64,000 bases of DNA from Planotetraspora sp. A-T 1434 (GCF_025420585.1 NZ_JAOEGB010000019.1:62001-126000), one strand, 5' to 3'. Shown: positions 42,440 through 52,494, numbered from the stretch's first letter. The notes: generated by a model from the sequence alone, not told the origin. Numbers and translations are program-made.

Positions 42440-44353
42440 TCATCCCACGTGGACATGCGGGCGGCGCTCGCGGTCGGGCTCGGCCTGCCGCAAAACCTCG
42501 CGGGTCATCGCGGGCACGTCACCCCCGCCGAAGAGGAGGTAGCGCAGCATGGCGACGATGGGGTTGCCCTCGGTCCAGTGGAAGTAGATGTGCGGCACCC
42601 TACCGGTGCGGTCGCGGAGGTAGAGCAGCAGAGCGGCGAGCGCGTTCGGGATCGTCGAGCTCTCGATCCGGAAGATGCGGTGGCCATACCGCTCCTCGCC
42701 CTCGACGCGGAGCTCGGTCTCGAACTCCGAGGCGTCGGGCACGGTCACCTCGACGAACATGAGCGGCTCGGATGTCCGCAGCCGGTGGGTCAACCACATC
42801 TCGCGCAGCTTGTGGTTGTACTCGGCCTGGTCGCGGGCCTCGGGTTCGTTGGCGATGAGGTGGATCTCCCCGGCGGCCTCGTTGATGAACTCCTCTGCCA
42901 GGTGATCCAGATGGACATCGGTGACCCGCAGCTCGGTCGATCTGGTCGCGCGGGAGATCAGCGAGGTCCCGACGATGGCCACGATGAAGAAGGAAGCGAT
43001 CTTCACACCCTCGGGCCGCTCGATGACGTTGGCGACGAGGGTGTAGGCGAGCACCGCGGAGATCGTGACGAACGCGGCCATCAGCCTCCGCCGCCCGCGC
43101 CGGTGAGCCGAGATGGTCACCGCGACGGCCGCCGACAGGATGAGCACGAGCACGCCGGTGGCGTACGCCCCGCCCTGCGCCTGCACGCTCGCCCGGAAGA
43201 TGATCGTGATGGCGAAGGCGATCACAGTGAAGACCAGCACCAGAGGCCGTACGGCCCGCGTCCAGTCGGGGGCCATGCCGTACCGGGGAAGGTAGCGCGG
43301 GACCAGATTAAGCAGCCCCGCCATCGCCGAGGCCCCGGCGAACCAGAGGATCGTGATCGTGCTGACGTCGTACAGCGTGCCGAACCAGTTACCCACGTAG
43401 CCGTGGGCGAGGTAGGCCAGGGCCCGGCCGTTGGCCTTGCCGCCCTCCTGGAACTCCTTCTCCGGGATCAGCACGGCCGTCACGAAGCTGCTGAAGATGA
43501 GGAAGACGCTCATGATGGCGGCCGCGGTGGTCAGCAACCGCTTCGCACCCCTGATTCTCTCCTCCAGATCGCCCTTCACCAGCGGCATCACCGCCACGCC
43601 CGTCTCGAACCCGGACAGGCCGAGCGCGAGCTTGGGCATGACGAGCAGCGAGAAGCCGACCATGGCCAGCGGTCCATCGTGCCGCGCCAGCAGGGCATGC
43701 TCCCAGCCGGACAGCACGGCGGGGTGCTCCAGAACATGCGCCAGCGCCGTCGCGACCACGACCGCGTTGAGCACGAGATAGACCGTCACCAGCAGTACGG
43801 CGATGCCGATCGCCTCGCTGAAGCCCATGAGGAACACCACCCCGAGCAAGCCGAGGAGCACCAGCGTCACGCCTATCTGGTGCCCCTGGAGCCAGCCCGG
43901 GGCGAAGGGGTTCTCCAGGGCGTGGGCCGTCGCGTCGGCGGCCGACAGGGTCATCGTGATGACGAAGTCCGTGGCCGCGAACCCGAGCAGGACCAGCACG
44001 AACAGCTTCCCCCACCAATGCGGCGCGAGCCGTTCGAGCATCGCGATGGAGCCCTGCCCGTGCGGGCTCTCGACGGCCACCCGCCGATAGACGGGCAGCG
44101 CGCCGAACAGGGTCAGCATGACGAGGAACAGCGTGGCGACCGGCGACAGGGCGCCCGCCGCGAGCGCGGCGATGCCCGGCTGGTACCCGAGCGTGGAGAA
44201 GTAGTCGACGCCCGTGAGGCACATGACCTGCCACCACGGGTGCTGCCTGTGCGGGGCCTCCGGCCCATAGGGGCTCTGCGCCTTCCGATCCGCGTGCTGG
44301 AGCCCCTCCAGAAGCCAGGAGCGCACCCCATCCCCGGCCCCCACACCTCGCAC
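42440..44353 (-). CDS. APC-superfamily transporter with C-terminal cytoplasmic domain
   Basis: The 637-aa protein has about twelve membrane helices (40-460) of the amino acid-polyamine-organocation type, including the first-helix block [20 protein letters not shown], and a 170-residue soluble tail (about 465-637) rich in charged residues. The tail motif [12 protein letters not shown] is typical of a group of large actinobacterial APC permeases whose substrates are not established. The GTG start has no clear ribosome site, so the first residues are uncertain. Confidence 0.85.
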   Translation of the reverse strand: MRGVGAGDGVRSWLLEGLQHADRKAQSPYGPEAPHRQHPWWQVMCLTGVDYFSTLGYQPGIAALAAGALSPVATLFLVMLTLFGALPVYRRVAVESPHGQGSIAMLERLAPHWWGKLFVLVLLGFAATDFVITMTLSAADATAHALENPFAPGWLQGHQIGVTLVLLGLLGVVFLMGFSEAIGIAVLLVTVYLVLNAVVVATALAHVLEHPAVLSGWEHALLARHDGPLAMVGFSLLVMPKLALGLSGFETGVAVMPLVKGDLEERIRGAKRLLTTAAAIMSVFLIFSSFVTAVLIPEKEFQEGGKANGRALAYLAHGYVGNWFGTLYDVSTITILWFAGASAMAGLLNLVPRYLPRYGMAPDWTRAVRPLVLVFTVIAFAITIIFRASVQAQGGAYATGVLVLILSAAVAVTISAHRRGRRRLMAAFVTISAVLAYTLVANVIERPEGVKIASFFIVAIVGTSLISRATRSTELRVTDVHLDHLAEEFINEAAGEIHLIANEPEARDQAEYNHKLREMWLTHRLRTSEPLMFVEVTVPDASEFETELRVEGEERYGHRIFRIESSTIPNALAALLLYLRDRTGRVPHIYFHWTEGNPIVAMLRYLLFGGGDVPAMTREVLRQAEPDRERRPHVHVG

Positions 44354-44427
44354 CCTACGAGTTGCCCCCGGCCCGGATCGTCAAGGACACGTATGCGGTT
44401 GACCAGAGCCCGCTGCCTGCGGTTCCG

Positions 44428-45006
44428 CTAGCTCACCGCCGCAGGGCGCTTGCTGTACGCGTGCTTGACCAGCGCGATCAGCACTTCCTTGCCCGAATCC
44501 CGCTTGCGCGCGTCGCAGAGCAGCACGGGGACGTCCGGGCCGAGGTTGAGCGCGAGCTTCACCTCGTCGAGCTGGAACATCGGAGCGCCCTCGAAGCAGT
44601 TGACCGCCACGATGAACGGCGTGCCGCGCCGCTCGAAGTAGTCGACCGAGGGGAAACAGTCGGCCAGCCGCCGCGTGTCGGCGAGCACGACCGCGCCGAG
44701 CGCGCCTCGCGCGAGCTCGTCCCACACGAACCAGAACCGCTCCTGCCCCGGCGTGCCGAACAGATACAACATGAAGTCGTCGCCGATGCTGATGCGGCCG
44801 AAGTCCATCGCCACCGTGGTGGTGGACTTCGCCTCCACGCCGGACAGGTCGTCGACGCCGACGCTGCGGTCGGTGAGCGTCTCCTCCGTCCGCAGGGGCC
44901 TGATCTCGGAGACCGCCCCCACCATGGTGGTCTTGCCCACGCCGAAGCCGCCGGCGATCAGAAGCTTGATCGCTTTTGGCATCTTCGGGGTCGGCGTCTT
45001 CGGCAT
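44428..45006 (-). CDS. cvnD: Conservon GTPase CvnD
   Basis: This 192-aa small Ras-like/MglA-like GTPase is the last gene of a conservon. The P-loop is GGFGVGKTT (about 19-27), the switch/G3 region GTPGQERFWF, and a NKxD-like region VNCFEG. Conservons encode a membrane-associated complex in which CvnD interacts with the sensor-like CvnA, the roadblock CvnB and CvnC, much like eukaryotic G-protein systems. The ATG at 45006 lies one base after the cvnC stop; an ATG at 45027 would overlap it and add seven residues. Confidence 0.95.
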   Translation of the reverse strand: MPKTPTPKMPKAIKLLIAGGFGVGKTTMVGAVSEIRPLRTEETLTDRSVGVDDLSGVEAKSTTTVAMDFGRISIGDDFMLYLFGTPGQERFWFVWDELARGALGAVVLADTRRLADCFPSVDYFERRGTPFIVAVNCFEGAPMFQLDEVKLALNLGPDVPVLLCDARKRDSGKEVLIALVKHAYSKRPAAVS

Positions 45007-45007
45007 G

Positions 45008-45391
45008 TCAGAGCGCCCGGAGACCATCGAGCACCGCCCTGTACATTCTCTCGTCCAGCACGTCCACCTCCGGTTGAGGCTCCTGCACGGCGACGAACCC
45101 GCGGTCGAACAGGTCGCCGAGCAGGACCCGGACGATCCCGGCGGGGAGGTCCATGTGGGCGGCGATCTCCGCCACCGACAGCGGCCTCCGGCACAGTCGC
45201 ACGATGGCCTGGTGCTCCGGGTCGAGGCCGATCTCGGCGCCTGTCGTAGGCCGGATCGTCACCGCGAGCGTGATGAGGTCGAACCGGTCCTGGGCCTCGG
45301 TGCGGCCACGCGCGATCACGTACGGCCGGACGGTCGGCGCGTCGAGAAGCCGCTCCTCGTCCGGGTTCCAGTCGCCGTTCCAGTCGTTCAT
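45008..45391 (-). CDS. cvnC: Conservon protein CvnC (DUF742)
   Basis: This 127-aa DUF742 protein begins with the usual tryptophan- and acid-rich segment and TVRPYVIARGRT. It has DLITLAVTI, the helix LDPEHQAIVRLCRRPLSVAE, AAHMDLPAGIVRVLLGDL (winged-helix-like) and a VLDERMYRAVLDGLRAL end. Its ATG overlaps the cvnB stop (ATGA). In conservons it acts with CvnA, CvnB and CvnD; the exact job is not established. Confidence 0.95.
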   Translation of the reverse strand: MNDWNGDWNPDEERLLDAPTVRPYVIARGRTEAQDRFDLITLAVTIRPTTGAEIGLDPEHQAIVRLCRRPLSVAEIAAHMDLPAGIVRVLLGDLFDRGFVAVQEPQPEVDVLDERMYRAVLDGLRAL

Positions 45392-45807
45392 CGGCCGGCC
45401 CCGCCGCCGACGGTCCGGGCGGGGGACGTGAGGTACTGACCCACGCGGACGACCAGCATCGCCATCTCGTAGGCGACGAGGCCCACGTCTCCGTCGCCGG
45501 CGCACAGCACGGCCAGGCAGGCCCCCTGCCCGGCCACGGTCACGAGCAGGTAGGCCGACTTCATCTCGACGATCGTCTGCCGTACGGTGCCGCCCCCGAA
45601 CCGGTCGCCGACTCCCCTGGCGAGGCTCTGCAGCCCGGAGGCGACGGCGGACAGGTGCTCGGCGTCGTCCGTGCGCAGGTCCCCCGAGGCGGCCAGGAGA
45701 AGGCCGTCCGTCGAGAGGACGATCCCGTGCTCGACCTCCCGCACGCGCGCGACGAGGTCGTCGAGCAACCAGGCCAGGTCGGCGGAAGTGCTCGTCTTCT
45801 GCGTCAC
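45388..45807 (-). CDS. cvnB: Conservon roadblock/LC7 protein CvnB
   Basis: This 139-aa roadblock/LC7-domain protein is the expected regulator of the CvnD GTPase. The pattern DLAWLLDDLVARVREVEHGI followed by VLSTDGLLLAAS is diagnostic. The GTG start overlaps the cvnA stop (GTGA), and its own stop overlaps the cvnC start, so the four genes are translationally coupled. Confidence 0.95.
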   Translation of the reverse strand: MTQKTSTSADLAWLLDDLVARVREVEHGIVLSTDGLLLAASGDLRTDDAEHLSAVASGLQSLARGVGDRFGGGTVRQTIVEMKSAYLLVTVAGQGACLAVLCAGDGDVGLVAYEMAMLVVRVGQYLTSPARTVGGGAGR

Positions 45808-48086
45808 CGGGTGTTCTCTCCTTCGCCAAGCAGCCTCGCCGCTTCGGACCTGCCCCGCCTGGTTCCCGTCTGGAAGGACCCCATGATCTTACGGATGTCG
45901 TCGGGCGAGCGCTCGTCTTCGTCATCATCGGCCGACGCCGGCGGCTCCTCCGCGAGCGACGGCGCCAGGCTCGCCTGCGGCACCCGGAAGGGCAGGCCGG
46001 AAGGCGTGAACGACGCGGGCGGCGCGGAGCTCGCCGGCTCATGGGCCGGCGCGGGTCTTTCCAGGGGCATCACCTGAGCGCCGGGCGCGGCCGGAGCCTC
46101 GGGCGCGATCCGCGCCTCAGGCGCCTCAGACGCGGCGGGCGCCTCTGGCGCGCCGACAAGAGCGATCTTTCGCACGTTCTCCTCCTCCTGGTCGGGAAGG
46201 GCCTCCGCGTTGTCGATCACCACCTCGCGCGGCAGCAGGACCACGGCCGTCGTGCCCCCGTACGGCGACGCCTTGAGCGACACCCGGATCTCGTGCCGCT
46301 CGGCCAGCCGGCTCACCACGTACAGGCCGAGCCGGGCCGTACTGGACAGGTTGAACTCCGGCGGGTCGGCGATCCGCTCGTTGGTCGCGGCCAGGTCCTC
46401 GGGGCTCATCCCGAGACCTCGGTCCTCGATCTCCAGCGCGTAGCCGCTGGCCACCTGCTGCCCGCCGACCTGGACCATGGTGTACGGCGGGGAGAACGAC
46501 ACCGCGTTCTCGATGAGCTCGGCCAGCAGGTGGATGACGTCGCCCACGGCGCGGCCGGTCAGCCCGATCTGCCCCATGGGAAGCACGGTGACGCGGGTGT
46601 AGTCCTCGACCTCGGCCAGCGCGCCGCGCACCACGTCGACCATCGGCACCGAGCGCCGCCACGCCCGCGCGGGCGACGCGCCGGACAGCACGATGAGGTT
46701 CTCCGCGTTGCGCCGCATCCGGGTGGCGAGGTGGTCGATGCGGAACAGGTCCTTGAGCTCGGCCGGGTCCGTCTCGCGCCGCTCCATGACGTCGAGGAGC
46801 GTGAGCTGCCGGTGGACGAGCGACTGCGTGCGCCGGGCGAGGCTGAGCAGGATGTCGCGGATGCTCTGCCGGAGCTGGGCCTCCTCGACGGCCGTCCGGA
46901 TCGCGGTCTGCTGGACCGCGTTGAAGGCGGCGCCCACCTGGCCGATGACGTCGCCGCCGAAATCCAGCAGCGGGGCCTCCGCCTCGACGTCCACCTTCTC
47001 GCCTTGGGCGAGCCGGGCCACGACGCCGGGCAGGCGGTCGTTGGCCAACTCAAGCGCGGCCGTACGGAGCTTCTCAAGCTGGCGGACCAACGCCCTCGCC
47101 GTCGTGATGGACAGGATGACCGACGCGATGACCGCGATGAGCCCGAGAACACCGGCCAGCAGCAACCGCGCGGCAATCCCGATGCCCACTGACGTCCCGC
47201 GGCCGATCAGCGCCTCGCCAGCCGTATGCAGCGCCTCGTCACGTGCGGCGAGGACGGCGTCCGCCAGCGGTGTCCACTGTTCGGCGGTGACAGGTGGAGG
47301 AGCCAGCGAACGACCGTTCTGCATCACGAGATCTTCAAGTTGGCCCAGGCGAACAAACTTTCTGCTCTTGGCCAGGTCCTGGTACGCCTTCAGGTCCGCG
47401 GCCGGGAGTTCGGGAAGGGTTTGGGCCGTGAGCGACCGCTGGGCGCCCACGAGTTGTGCGAACTCCGCTGGCTGCGTGGCGTCGAACCGTCCCGCCGCGA
47501 GCACGCCCTCAAAGAGGGCGTCTTCTTGTGCCAGCATCTCGCGCGCCCGGTTCATCGCGATGTTGACGCGCGCGTCCTTTGTGATCTGCTCGTCGTCCAA
47601 GGATGCCAGCGAGTCGTACATCCGGTAGATGGAGTCGATGACACCGGTGATCGCGCTGGCGGCCTCACCGCTGTCCATGCGGCCGGCATCGACCGCGCTC
47701 CTGGTCGACCTAAGACCGTCGAGTTCCTTGAACGTCTCCCCCAGACGTCTCTCGAAGGCCGCACTCGCCGCCAGTCCGACATCGTCTCCGCGTGCCAACC
47801 GCCCGAACGTCGCGACCGCCACATCCGTGCGGGCCCGCTGCGCGTCGAGTTCCCTACGTGACCGCGCTTCAGACGCACCCAGGTAAACGACGGAGACCCT
47901 ACGCTCGCGCTGTAACTCTGTCAGCAGAGGCTGGCTCGGCTCGACGACCTCCTTGTTCAGCGTGGCGACCCAGAGAAGAGTCACGCCATCTCGCACCGTC
48001 ACCCATGCCGCGAACGCCCACAGCGCCGCAAGGGACACCAGTAGAGCAGTCACCTTGGTCCGTACGCGCGAGTTGCGAAAGCGCAT
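45804..48086 (-). CDS. cvnA: Conservon sensor kinase-like protein CvnA
   Basis: The 760-aa membrane protein has an N-terminal helix (about 12-30), an extracellular nitrate/sulfonate-sensor-like helical domain (about 35-305), a second membrane helix (about 310-335), a HAMP-like linker and an atypical HATPase domain (about 480-625, with ENAVSFSPP and EDRGLGMSPEDL). The last 130 residues are Pro/Ala/Glu-rich and end in the IRKIMGSFQTGTRRGR motif usual for CvnA. The ATG at 48086 is chosen over 48176 because AGGGTGGGT lies just before it. It heads cvnABCD and lies 205 bp downstream of the terpene cyclase on the same strand. Confidence 0.95.
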   Translation of the reverse strand: MRFRNSRVRTKVTALLVSLAALWAFAAWVTVRDGVTLLWVATLNKEVVEPSQPLLTELQRERRVSVVYLGASEARSRRELDAQRARTDVAVATFGRLARGDDVGLAASAAFERRLGETFKELDGLRSTRSAVDAGRMDSGEAASAITGVIDSIYRMYDSLASLDDEQITKDARVNIAMNRAREMLAQEDALFEGVLAAGRFDATQPAEFAQLVGAQRSLTAQTLPELPAADLKAYQDLAKSRKFVRLGQLEDLVMQNGRSLAPPPVTAEQWTPLADAVLAARDEALHTAGEALIGRGTSVGIGIAARLLLAGVLGLIAVIASVILSITTARALVRQLEKLRTAALELANDRLPGVVARLAQGEKVDVEAEAPLLDFGGDVIGQVGAAFNAVQQTAIRTAVEEAQLRQSIRDILLSLARRTQSLVHRQLTLLDVMERRETDPAELKDLFRIDHLATRMRRNAENLIVLSGASPARAWRRSVPMVDVVRGALAEVEDYTRVTVLPMGQIGLTGRAVGDVIHLLAELIENAVSFSPPYTMVQVGGQQVASGYALEIEDRGLGMSPEDLAATNERIADPPEFNLSSTARLGLYVVSRLAERHEIRVSLKASPYGGTTAVVLLPREVVIDNAEALPDQEEENVRKIALVGAPEAPAASEAPEARIAPEAPAAPGAQVMPLERPAPAHEPASSAPPASFTPSGLPFRVPQASLAPSLAEEPPASADDDEDERSPDDIRKIMGSFQTGTRRGRSEAARLLGEGENTR

Positions 48087-48291
48087 ATCACCCACCCTGC
48101 GAGAATCCGAGAGCCTGACACGCGTATCTACAGTTAGCAGTCGCTTATCGCCAGGGCGGCGTGCATCGCCCGTCACAGCCCGCCAACCCTAGCAAACACC
48201 CCGAATATCGCCGGGAAAAACCACATTTATCAGAGAAATGGGTCGAATGGCCGGGTATAGCGAAATTTGGGCAGTTCCCATGGCCGCCTGA

Positions 48292-49884
48292 TCATAGTTG
48301 ACCACGGCGGTCAACAACAAGTCGGCTTGACTGTGCGAGATGGAGCGCGGCGAGAACTGCCGCACGCACGATCGCGAGCGGGAGGTAGAGGTCCTTGTCG
48401 TGCCACAGCGGGGGACCGCTCCCAGCGTCAGCGGATCGGAGGAGGTATGCGTACCCTCGGGTCGCCGCTTCCTCGACCGGCACCTCCGATCGGGCCAGCA
48501 GAAGCGTCTGCAGGCAGTACGCGGTCTCCTCCGCCGTACCTGCCCACCGGCCCCAGGAGCCGTCCGGTCGCTGGGTCTCCAGCACCCACCGCACGGCCTT
48601 CCGTACGGCTCGCTGGACGGCCGGAACCGATGCCCCGCCGCCGAAGGCGTCCAGCGCGAGCACGCACGAAACGGTGGCGTAGTAGGGGGATGCGTGCCAC
48701 CTGTCCTCCCAGCTTCCGTCATCACGCTGCCGGCCGCACAACCACGCTGACAGCTTCCTCATCGATGGCGCGTAGCGCGCGACGGCATCGGGCTTGCGCA
48801 CCACGTACTGTCCGAACGCATCCAGCACGTGGGCGTTGACGGAAACCGAGGCTCCCTCCTCCCCCTGCCACGTGCAGAAGTGCGTCTCCGTCTCGAACGC
48901 CCACAGGCTGTCCGGCTGGTACGGCGTGCCCAGCAGCGCCAGCGCGTACAGCGCGACAGAGGTCGAGTCGGCGTCGGGCGGCAGTCCGGGCCCTGCCGGC
49001 GTGCCCTGGGGGCCGATCGCCGATCTGAGGTCCCCCACCATCTCGGGCGGCACGTCGAGGGGCACTCCCGCGCGGGCCAGCGAGCTCAGCACCCAACCTC
49101 GTTCGAACACGGTGATGGGGAACCCGACCGGAACGGGGCCGCCGTGCAGTACCGCCACCGCCTCCAGGTGCCGCCGAACGTGATCGACAGGATCGAGCCT
49201 GCCCCGAGCGCCGAGCCACGCGGCGGATGCTGCGGGGGAGGCCCCGACCGTTCCTATCGGGGTCGGACGGATCGCGGACGCACCGCTTGCCGCGTCTCCG
49301 GCTACCTCCAGCGCGTGCAGGAGTTTCTCCGGCACACCCGTCCCTGACTCCAGCCTGGCTCTCACCATCGCCAGCTTGGTGTCGCTCAGGCCAGGAGGCG
49401 ATGCCAGCCGCCCGCCGGGGAACTCGACGTGCTTCATTTCGTCGAGGTGCCGGTTGATCATTGCGATCAGCGACGGCACTGTCAGCTCGATCGCAGGCAG
49501 GTCAGGCAGGTGGAGACCGGCCGGCGCACCGAGCCACCGGAACAGGACACGCAGCCCTCGGCTGGCCGCCGCGGCCACCGCGACGTGATCCGCGCCCGGG
49601 TCACGACGTCGCATCGCGCAAAGGAGCGCTTCGGTGGCGCTCAGCGTCGGCACCAGCGCATAACCGTCCGGAGCCCCCCATCCGCCATCCGCCCCCTGGC
49701 CGGCGATCAGGTAAGCCACTCGCTCCGAATGCCCGGTCAGCCAGGGGGCGAGGGTCACCAGCCGTCCGGTTTCGTATACCGACGGAGAGACGGTGCCCCA
49801 CGGCCGGAGCATCAGGCCGGACACGAGTTCGCCCGCAGCCGCGGGCACGTCGACACCGCGCTGCATGAGATCGCGGACAGTCAT
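48292..49884 (-). CDS. Class II (labdane-type) terpene cyclase with DADS acid motif
   Basis: The 530-aa protein has the alpha-barrel repeats of class II terpene cyclases. QW-like motifs are seen at AGQGADGGWGAP (about 61-72), QRDDGSWEDRW (about 402) and QRPDGSWGRW (about 455). The protonating motif, DxDD in known copalyl-diphosphate-type synthases, reads DADS at 304-307: the first Asp and the central Asp306 are kept, but the last Asp is Ser. No class I motif is present. It should protonate and cyclise a linear prenyl diphosphate such as GGPP. Its ATG overlaps the class I synthase stop (ATGA), implying sequential action. Confidence 0.9.
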   Translation of the reverse strand: MTVRDLMQRGVDVPAAAGELVSGLMLRPWGTVSPSVYETGRLVTLAPWLTGHSERVAYLIAGQGADGGWGAPDGYALVPTLSATEALLCAMRRRDPGADHVAVAAAASRGLRVLFRWLGAPAGLHLPDLPAIELTVPSLIAMINRHLDEMKHVEFPGGRLASPPGLSDTKLAMVRARLESGTGVPEKLLHALEVAGDAASGASAIRPTPIGTVGASPAASAAWLGARGRLDPVDHVRRHLEAVAVLHGGPVPVGFPITVFERGWVLSSLARAGVPLDVPPEMVGDLRSAIGPQGTPAGPGLPPDADSTSVALYALALLGTPYQPDSLWAFETETHFCTWQGEEGASVSVNAHVLDAFGQYVVRKPDAVARYAPSMRKLSAWLCGRQRDDGSWEDRWHASPYYATVSCVLALDAFGGGASVPAVQRAVRKAVRWVLETQRPDGSWGRWAGTAEETAYCLQTLLLARSEVPVEEAATRGYAYLLRSADAGSGPPLWHDKDLYLPLAIVRAAVLAALHLAQSSRLVVDRRGQL

Positions 49885-50756
49885 AACTGGCCCCAGTAAT
49901 CAGCGACCCCGTAGAAACCGGCGTTGAATCCAATCTGCCGCTCCAGGTAGGACGCGGCATCCGGGCAGAGTCCTTTCAGCGACTGCACGAGCGCGAGGCA
50001 ATTCTTGATGAGAACGTCCAGACGCTCCCGCACCTCGGCCGGGCTCAGGTCGAGCAGAAGAGCATTGATGTCCCCCCAGGCCAACTCCCGCTCATAGCCG
50101 GCGAAATCATTGAGCAGGCGCAACGCACGTTGCACCGTGATGCCGACTGCCATCAGCTCATCGAGATGGCCGAGGGTTCGCGAGTCGCGAGTGAAGATCC
50201 AGTGCGAGATGTTCACAAAAGAGGCCCCCACACTGTCAGAATTCTCCAGGTATTCCTCGAACGTCGGCAAGGCTTCGGGGCCGGCCGACCTCCATTCCCA
50301 TTCCTTTACCATGGCGGTGAGGAACTTCTCCAGCTGACGCCGCCAGATAGGCTCTATGGGACCGAATTCGGGAACAGTGGCCAGGTCGTCGTATATCTCA
50401 GCGAGGAACCGCACAAGAGGCGCGTCCGAGCCGAAACCGATGCTCAGACATTCCCGAGCGATGCCCTCGACCTCGTCCCGGGACTTCGCGACATAGTCGA
50501 CTTGCCAATCGGCCGCGTACACCCAGAGGCACACCCGAGTAACCGACCGGATTTGATCAGCAGTGCCCTCAGGAGAACAGAAGGCGTTGACGAGGGAGAG
50601 CATGGCGAAGAAACCCGGATCGAACGGCTTGGCGGGAAACAGCTGGGGGTATTTCGCAGCGATTCGCTGCACGTCCTGCCAACATTGCAGGGAAATCCCG
50701 CATATCCTGCCCTGCCCCGCCGCCGCCTCGAACTCGTCCATTCGGAATGTGATCAT
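49881..50756 (-). CDS. Class I terpene synthase with atypical aspartate motif
   Basis: The 291-aa single-domain protein is a class I terpene synthase. The first metal-binding motif is unusual, ADWQVD (Asp83 and Asp87), where DDxxD or DDxxxD is expected. The NSE/DTE motif is NDFAGYERE at 216-224, with Gly220 in place of Ser. A helix with FVNISHWIFTRD near 179-191 fits the family. It should ionise the diphosphate made by the class II cyclase. Base composition looks less GC-rich than its neighbours. It lies between the P450 (6-base gap) and the class II cyclase (overlap). The product is unknown. Confidence 0.88.
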   Translation of the reverse strand: MITFRMDEFEAAAGQGRICGISLQCWQDVQRIAAKYPQLFPAKPFDPGFFAMLSLVNAFCSPEGTADQIRSVTRVCLWVYAADWQVDYVAKSRDEVEGIARECLSIGFGSDAPLVRFLAEIYDDLATVPEFGPIEPIWRRQLEKFLTAMVKEWEWRSAGPEALPTFEEYLENSDSVGASFVNISHWIFTRDSRTLGHLDELMAVGITVQRALRLLNDFAGYERELAWGDINALLLDLSPAEVRERLDVLIKNCLALVQSLKGLCPDAASYLERQIGFNAGFYGVADYWGQL

Positions 50757-50762
50757 TTTCCC

Positions 50763-52127
50763 TCAGGCGTTTTCGCGGGCCAGCAGTCTCATCTCAACCC
50801 GGGGACGGGGGTGCGCTGTCGCACCGGGAAGGGGTGTGTAAGGTCCCGAGCTGGTCAATTGCGGTCGGAACCTGCTCAGAATGCTGGCGACGATGAGCGG
50901 GGCCTCGATGTAGAAGAGATGTTGCCCCAGGCACTGCCTCGGCCCACCACCGAAAGGGATATACGACCAGCGGTGCCGCCGTTCGTCACCCTCGGGAGCG
51001 AAGCGATCGGGGTCGAAGACGAGTGGGCGATCCCAGAACTCGTCGAGCCTATGCGTGGTATATGGGCTGAGCAGAATCTGCGCGCCGGCGGGGATCCGAA
51101 CCTGGCCGATGTCGTCCGGCTCCGCCACGATCCGCGGCACAATCCAGGCCGAGGGATACAGACGCAGCAGCTCCTGCAGGACCATCTTCGTGTAGCGCAG
51201 CTCCGGCAGGCATTCGGCAGTCACCGGCCCCACCCCGACGACGCGGTCCACCTCGTCATACAAACGACGAGCGACCTGGGGATGCTCGTCCAGGAGCGGC
51301 CACAGCCAGGTCAACGCTATCCCCGTCGTCTCGTAGGCCGCTGCGTACATCGCGACGAGATCGTCGCGCATCTGCCGATCACCGACCCCGCTACCGTCCT
51401 CGACCCGCGCTCGGGAGAGCGCGGAGACGATATCGGTGCCCTCGTCCGGCTCCGCGCGAGCCCGGCCGATGACCGGAAGCATCACCTCGTCGATCACCTT
51501 AACGGCCCCGCCGAAGGCCCAGTCGCCAGGAACGGGGACGCTGTCGGGGAGGAAGGGCATGAGCAGGCGGAGGCTGAACGACGTCGCCGCGGTGTCGTAC
51601 GCGGGACCGAGCCGCTCGGCGTCGGCCGCCGAGATCTTGTTTCCGAACAGTACCGCGATCACCGCTTTGGCCACCACGCGGGCCATCTCCTCGGCGGCGT
51701 CGACCGGTCGCCCTGATCGGGCATGCCGATCCAGAGCGCTGATACCCTCGTTGATCGTCTCGGCCAGGTCTCCGGCCAGCGAGGCGATGTACTTGGCGGT
51801 GAAGAGCGGCTGGAGGACCGCTCGGCTGGACTCCCACGAGGCCTCCGAGAAGATGCCCTCACCGGTCAGGCGCCGCGTGGGCCTCCAGAACACTCCGTCG
51901 CGGGTGTAGTTACGCCAATTGCCGCGGAGAACGTGCTGGACGTGGTCGGGATGACTCACCAGGTAGGGACGGAAAGGTCCCAGATTCAGGCGGACGATCT
52001 CGCCGTGGGCTTGCCTGGCGAAGGTCGCGAGCGCGTTCACAGGATCGCGGAGGAGCCGAGGGAGTACGTGACGGAGGGGAAGGGTTCTGACGTTTCTGGT
52101 TGATCTTGTACGGGCTTCGGTAGACAT
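50763..52127 (-). CDS. Cytochrome P450 of terpene cassette
   Basis: This 454-aa P450 probably oxidises the terpene made by the two downstream enzymes. The I-helix AAAYETT is at 262-268, ELLR (ExxR) at 319-322, and the haem loop FGGGPRQC gives Cys399. The I-helix Gly of the A-G-x-x-T motif is Ala here. The ATG at 52127 is chosen for the GGGAGA eight bases upstream; the longer frame adds 18 unlikely residues. It is the first gene of the cassette, and a 20-bp dyad lies about 250 bases upstream. Confidence 0.93.
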   Translation of the reverse strand: MSTEARTRSTRNVRTLPLRHVLPRLLRDPVNALATFARQAHGEIVRLNLGPFRPYLVSHPDHVQHVLRGNWRNYTRDGVFWRPTRRLTGEGIFSEASWESSRAVLQPLFTAKYIASLAGDLAETINEGISALDRHARSGRPVDAAEEMARVVAKAVIAVLFGNKISAADAERLGPAYDTAATSFSLRLLMPFLPDSVPVPGDWAFGGAVKVIDEVMLPVIGRARAEPDEGTDIVSALSRARVEDGSGVGDRQMRDDLVAMYAAAYETTGIALTWLWPLLDEHPQVARRLYDEVDRVVGVGPVTAECLPELRYTKMVLQELLRLYPSAWIVPRIVAEPDDIGQVRIPAGAQILLSPYTTHRLDEFWDRPLVFDPDRFAPEGDERRHRWSYIPFGGGPRQCLGQHLFYIEAPLIVASILSRFRPQLTSSGPYTPLPGATAHPRPRVEMRLLARENA

Positions 52128-52373
52128 CGCGGGTGTCTCCCACCTGCTCGTGCGGATTCGCGCAGCACGAACGCCGCCCACGGCGGATGGGCGGTTCGAA
52201 CGAACCAGGGGCAGGACACTCCATCGTGTTCGCCACTGCGCGGATGGTCAGTACTCGCTCGGCCCTGGACGATCAGAGCCCTGCCGACAACTTCGGGGCC
52301 TTCTCCCTCACATCTCGCCCGTCGAAGAAGTGACCTCCTTCGACCTCGGTGACGTCACCGGCGAAGTATCACA

Positions 52374-52393
52374 TGATCAATCCCCATTGATCA
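52374..52393. promoter_or_regulatory. Perfect 20-bp dyad, candidate operator
   Basis: TGATCAAT and ATTGATCA are perfect 8-bp arms around CCCC. The AT-rich element stands out in GC-rich DNA and lies about 250 bases upstream of the terpene P450. No regulator gene is adjacent. Confidence 0.65.
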
Positions 52394-52494
52394 ACGATGC
52401 AGGTGAGTGACACTTTTATGGCGATGTGGGACATAGACCGACCTTTGGCCGGTTTGGGACAGAAGCAGCCGTCTGTGACCTCGGCAAACGGGAA

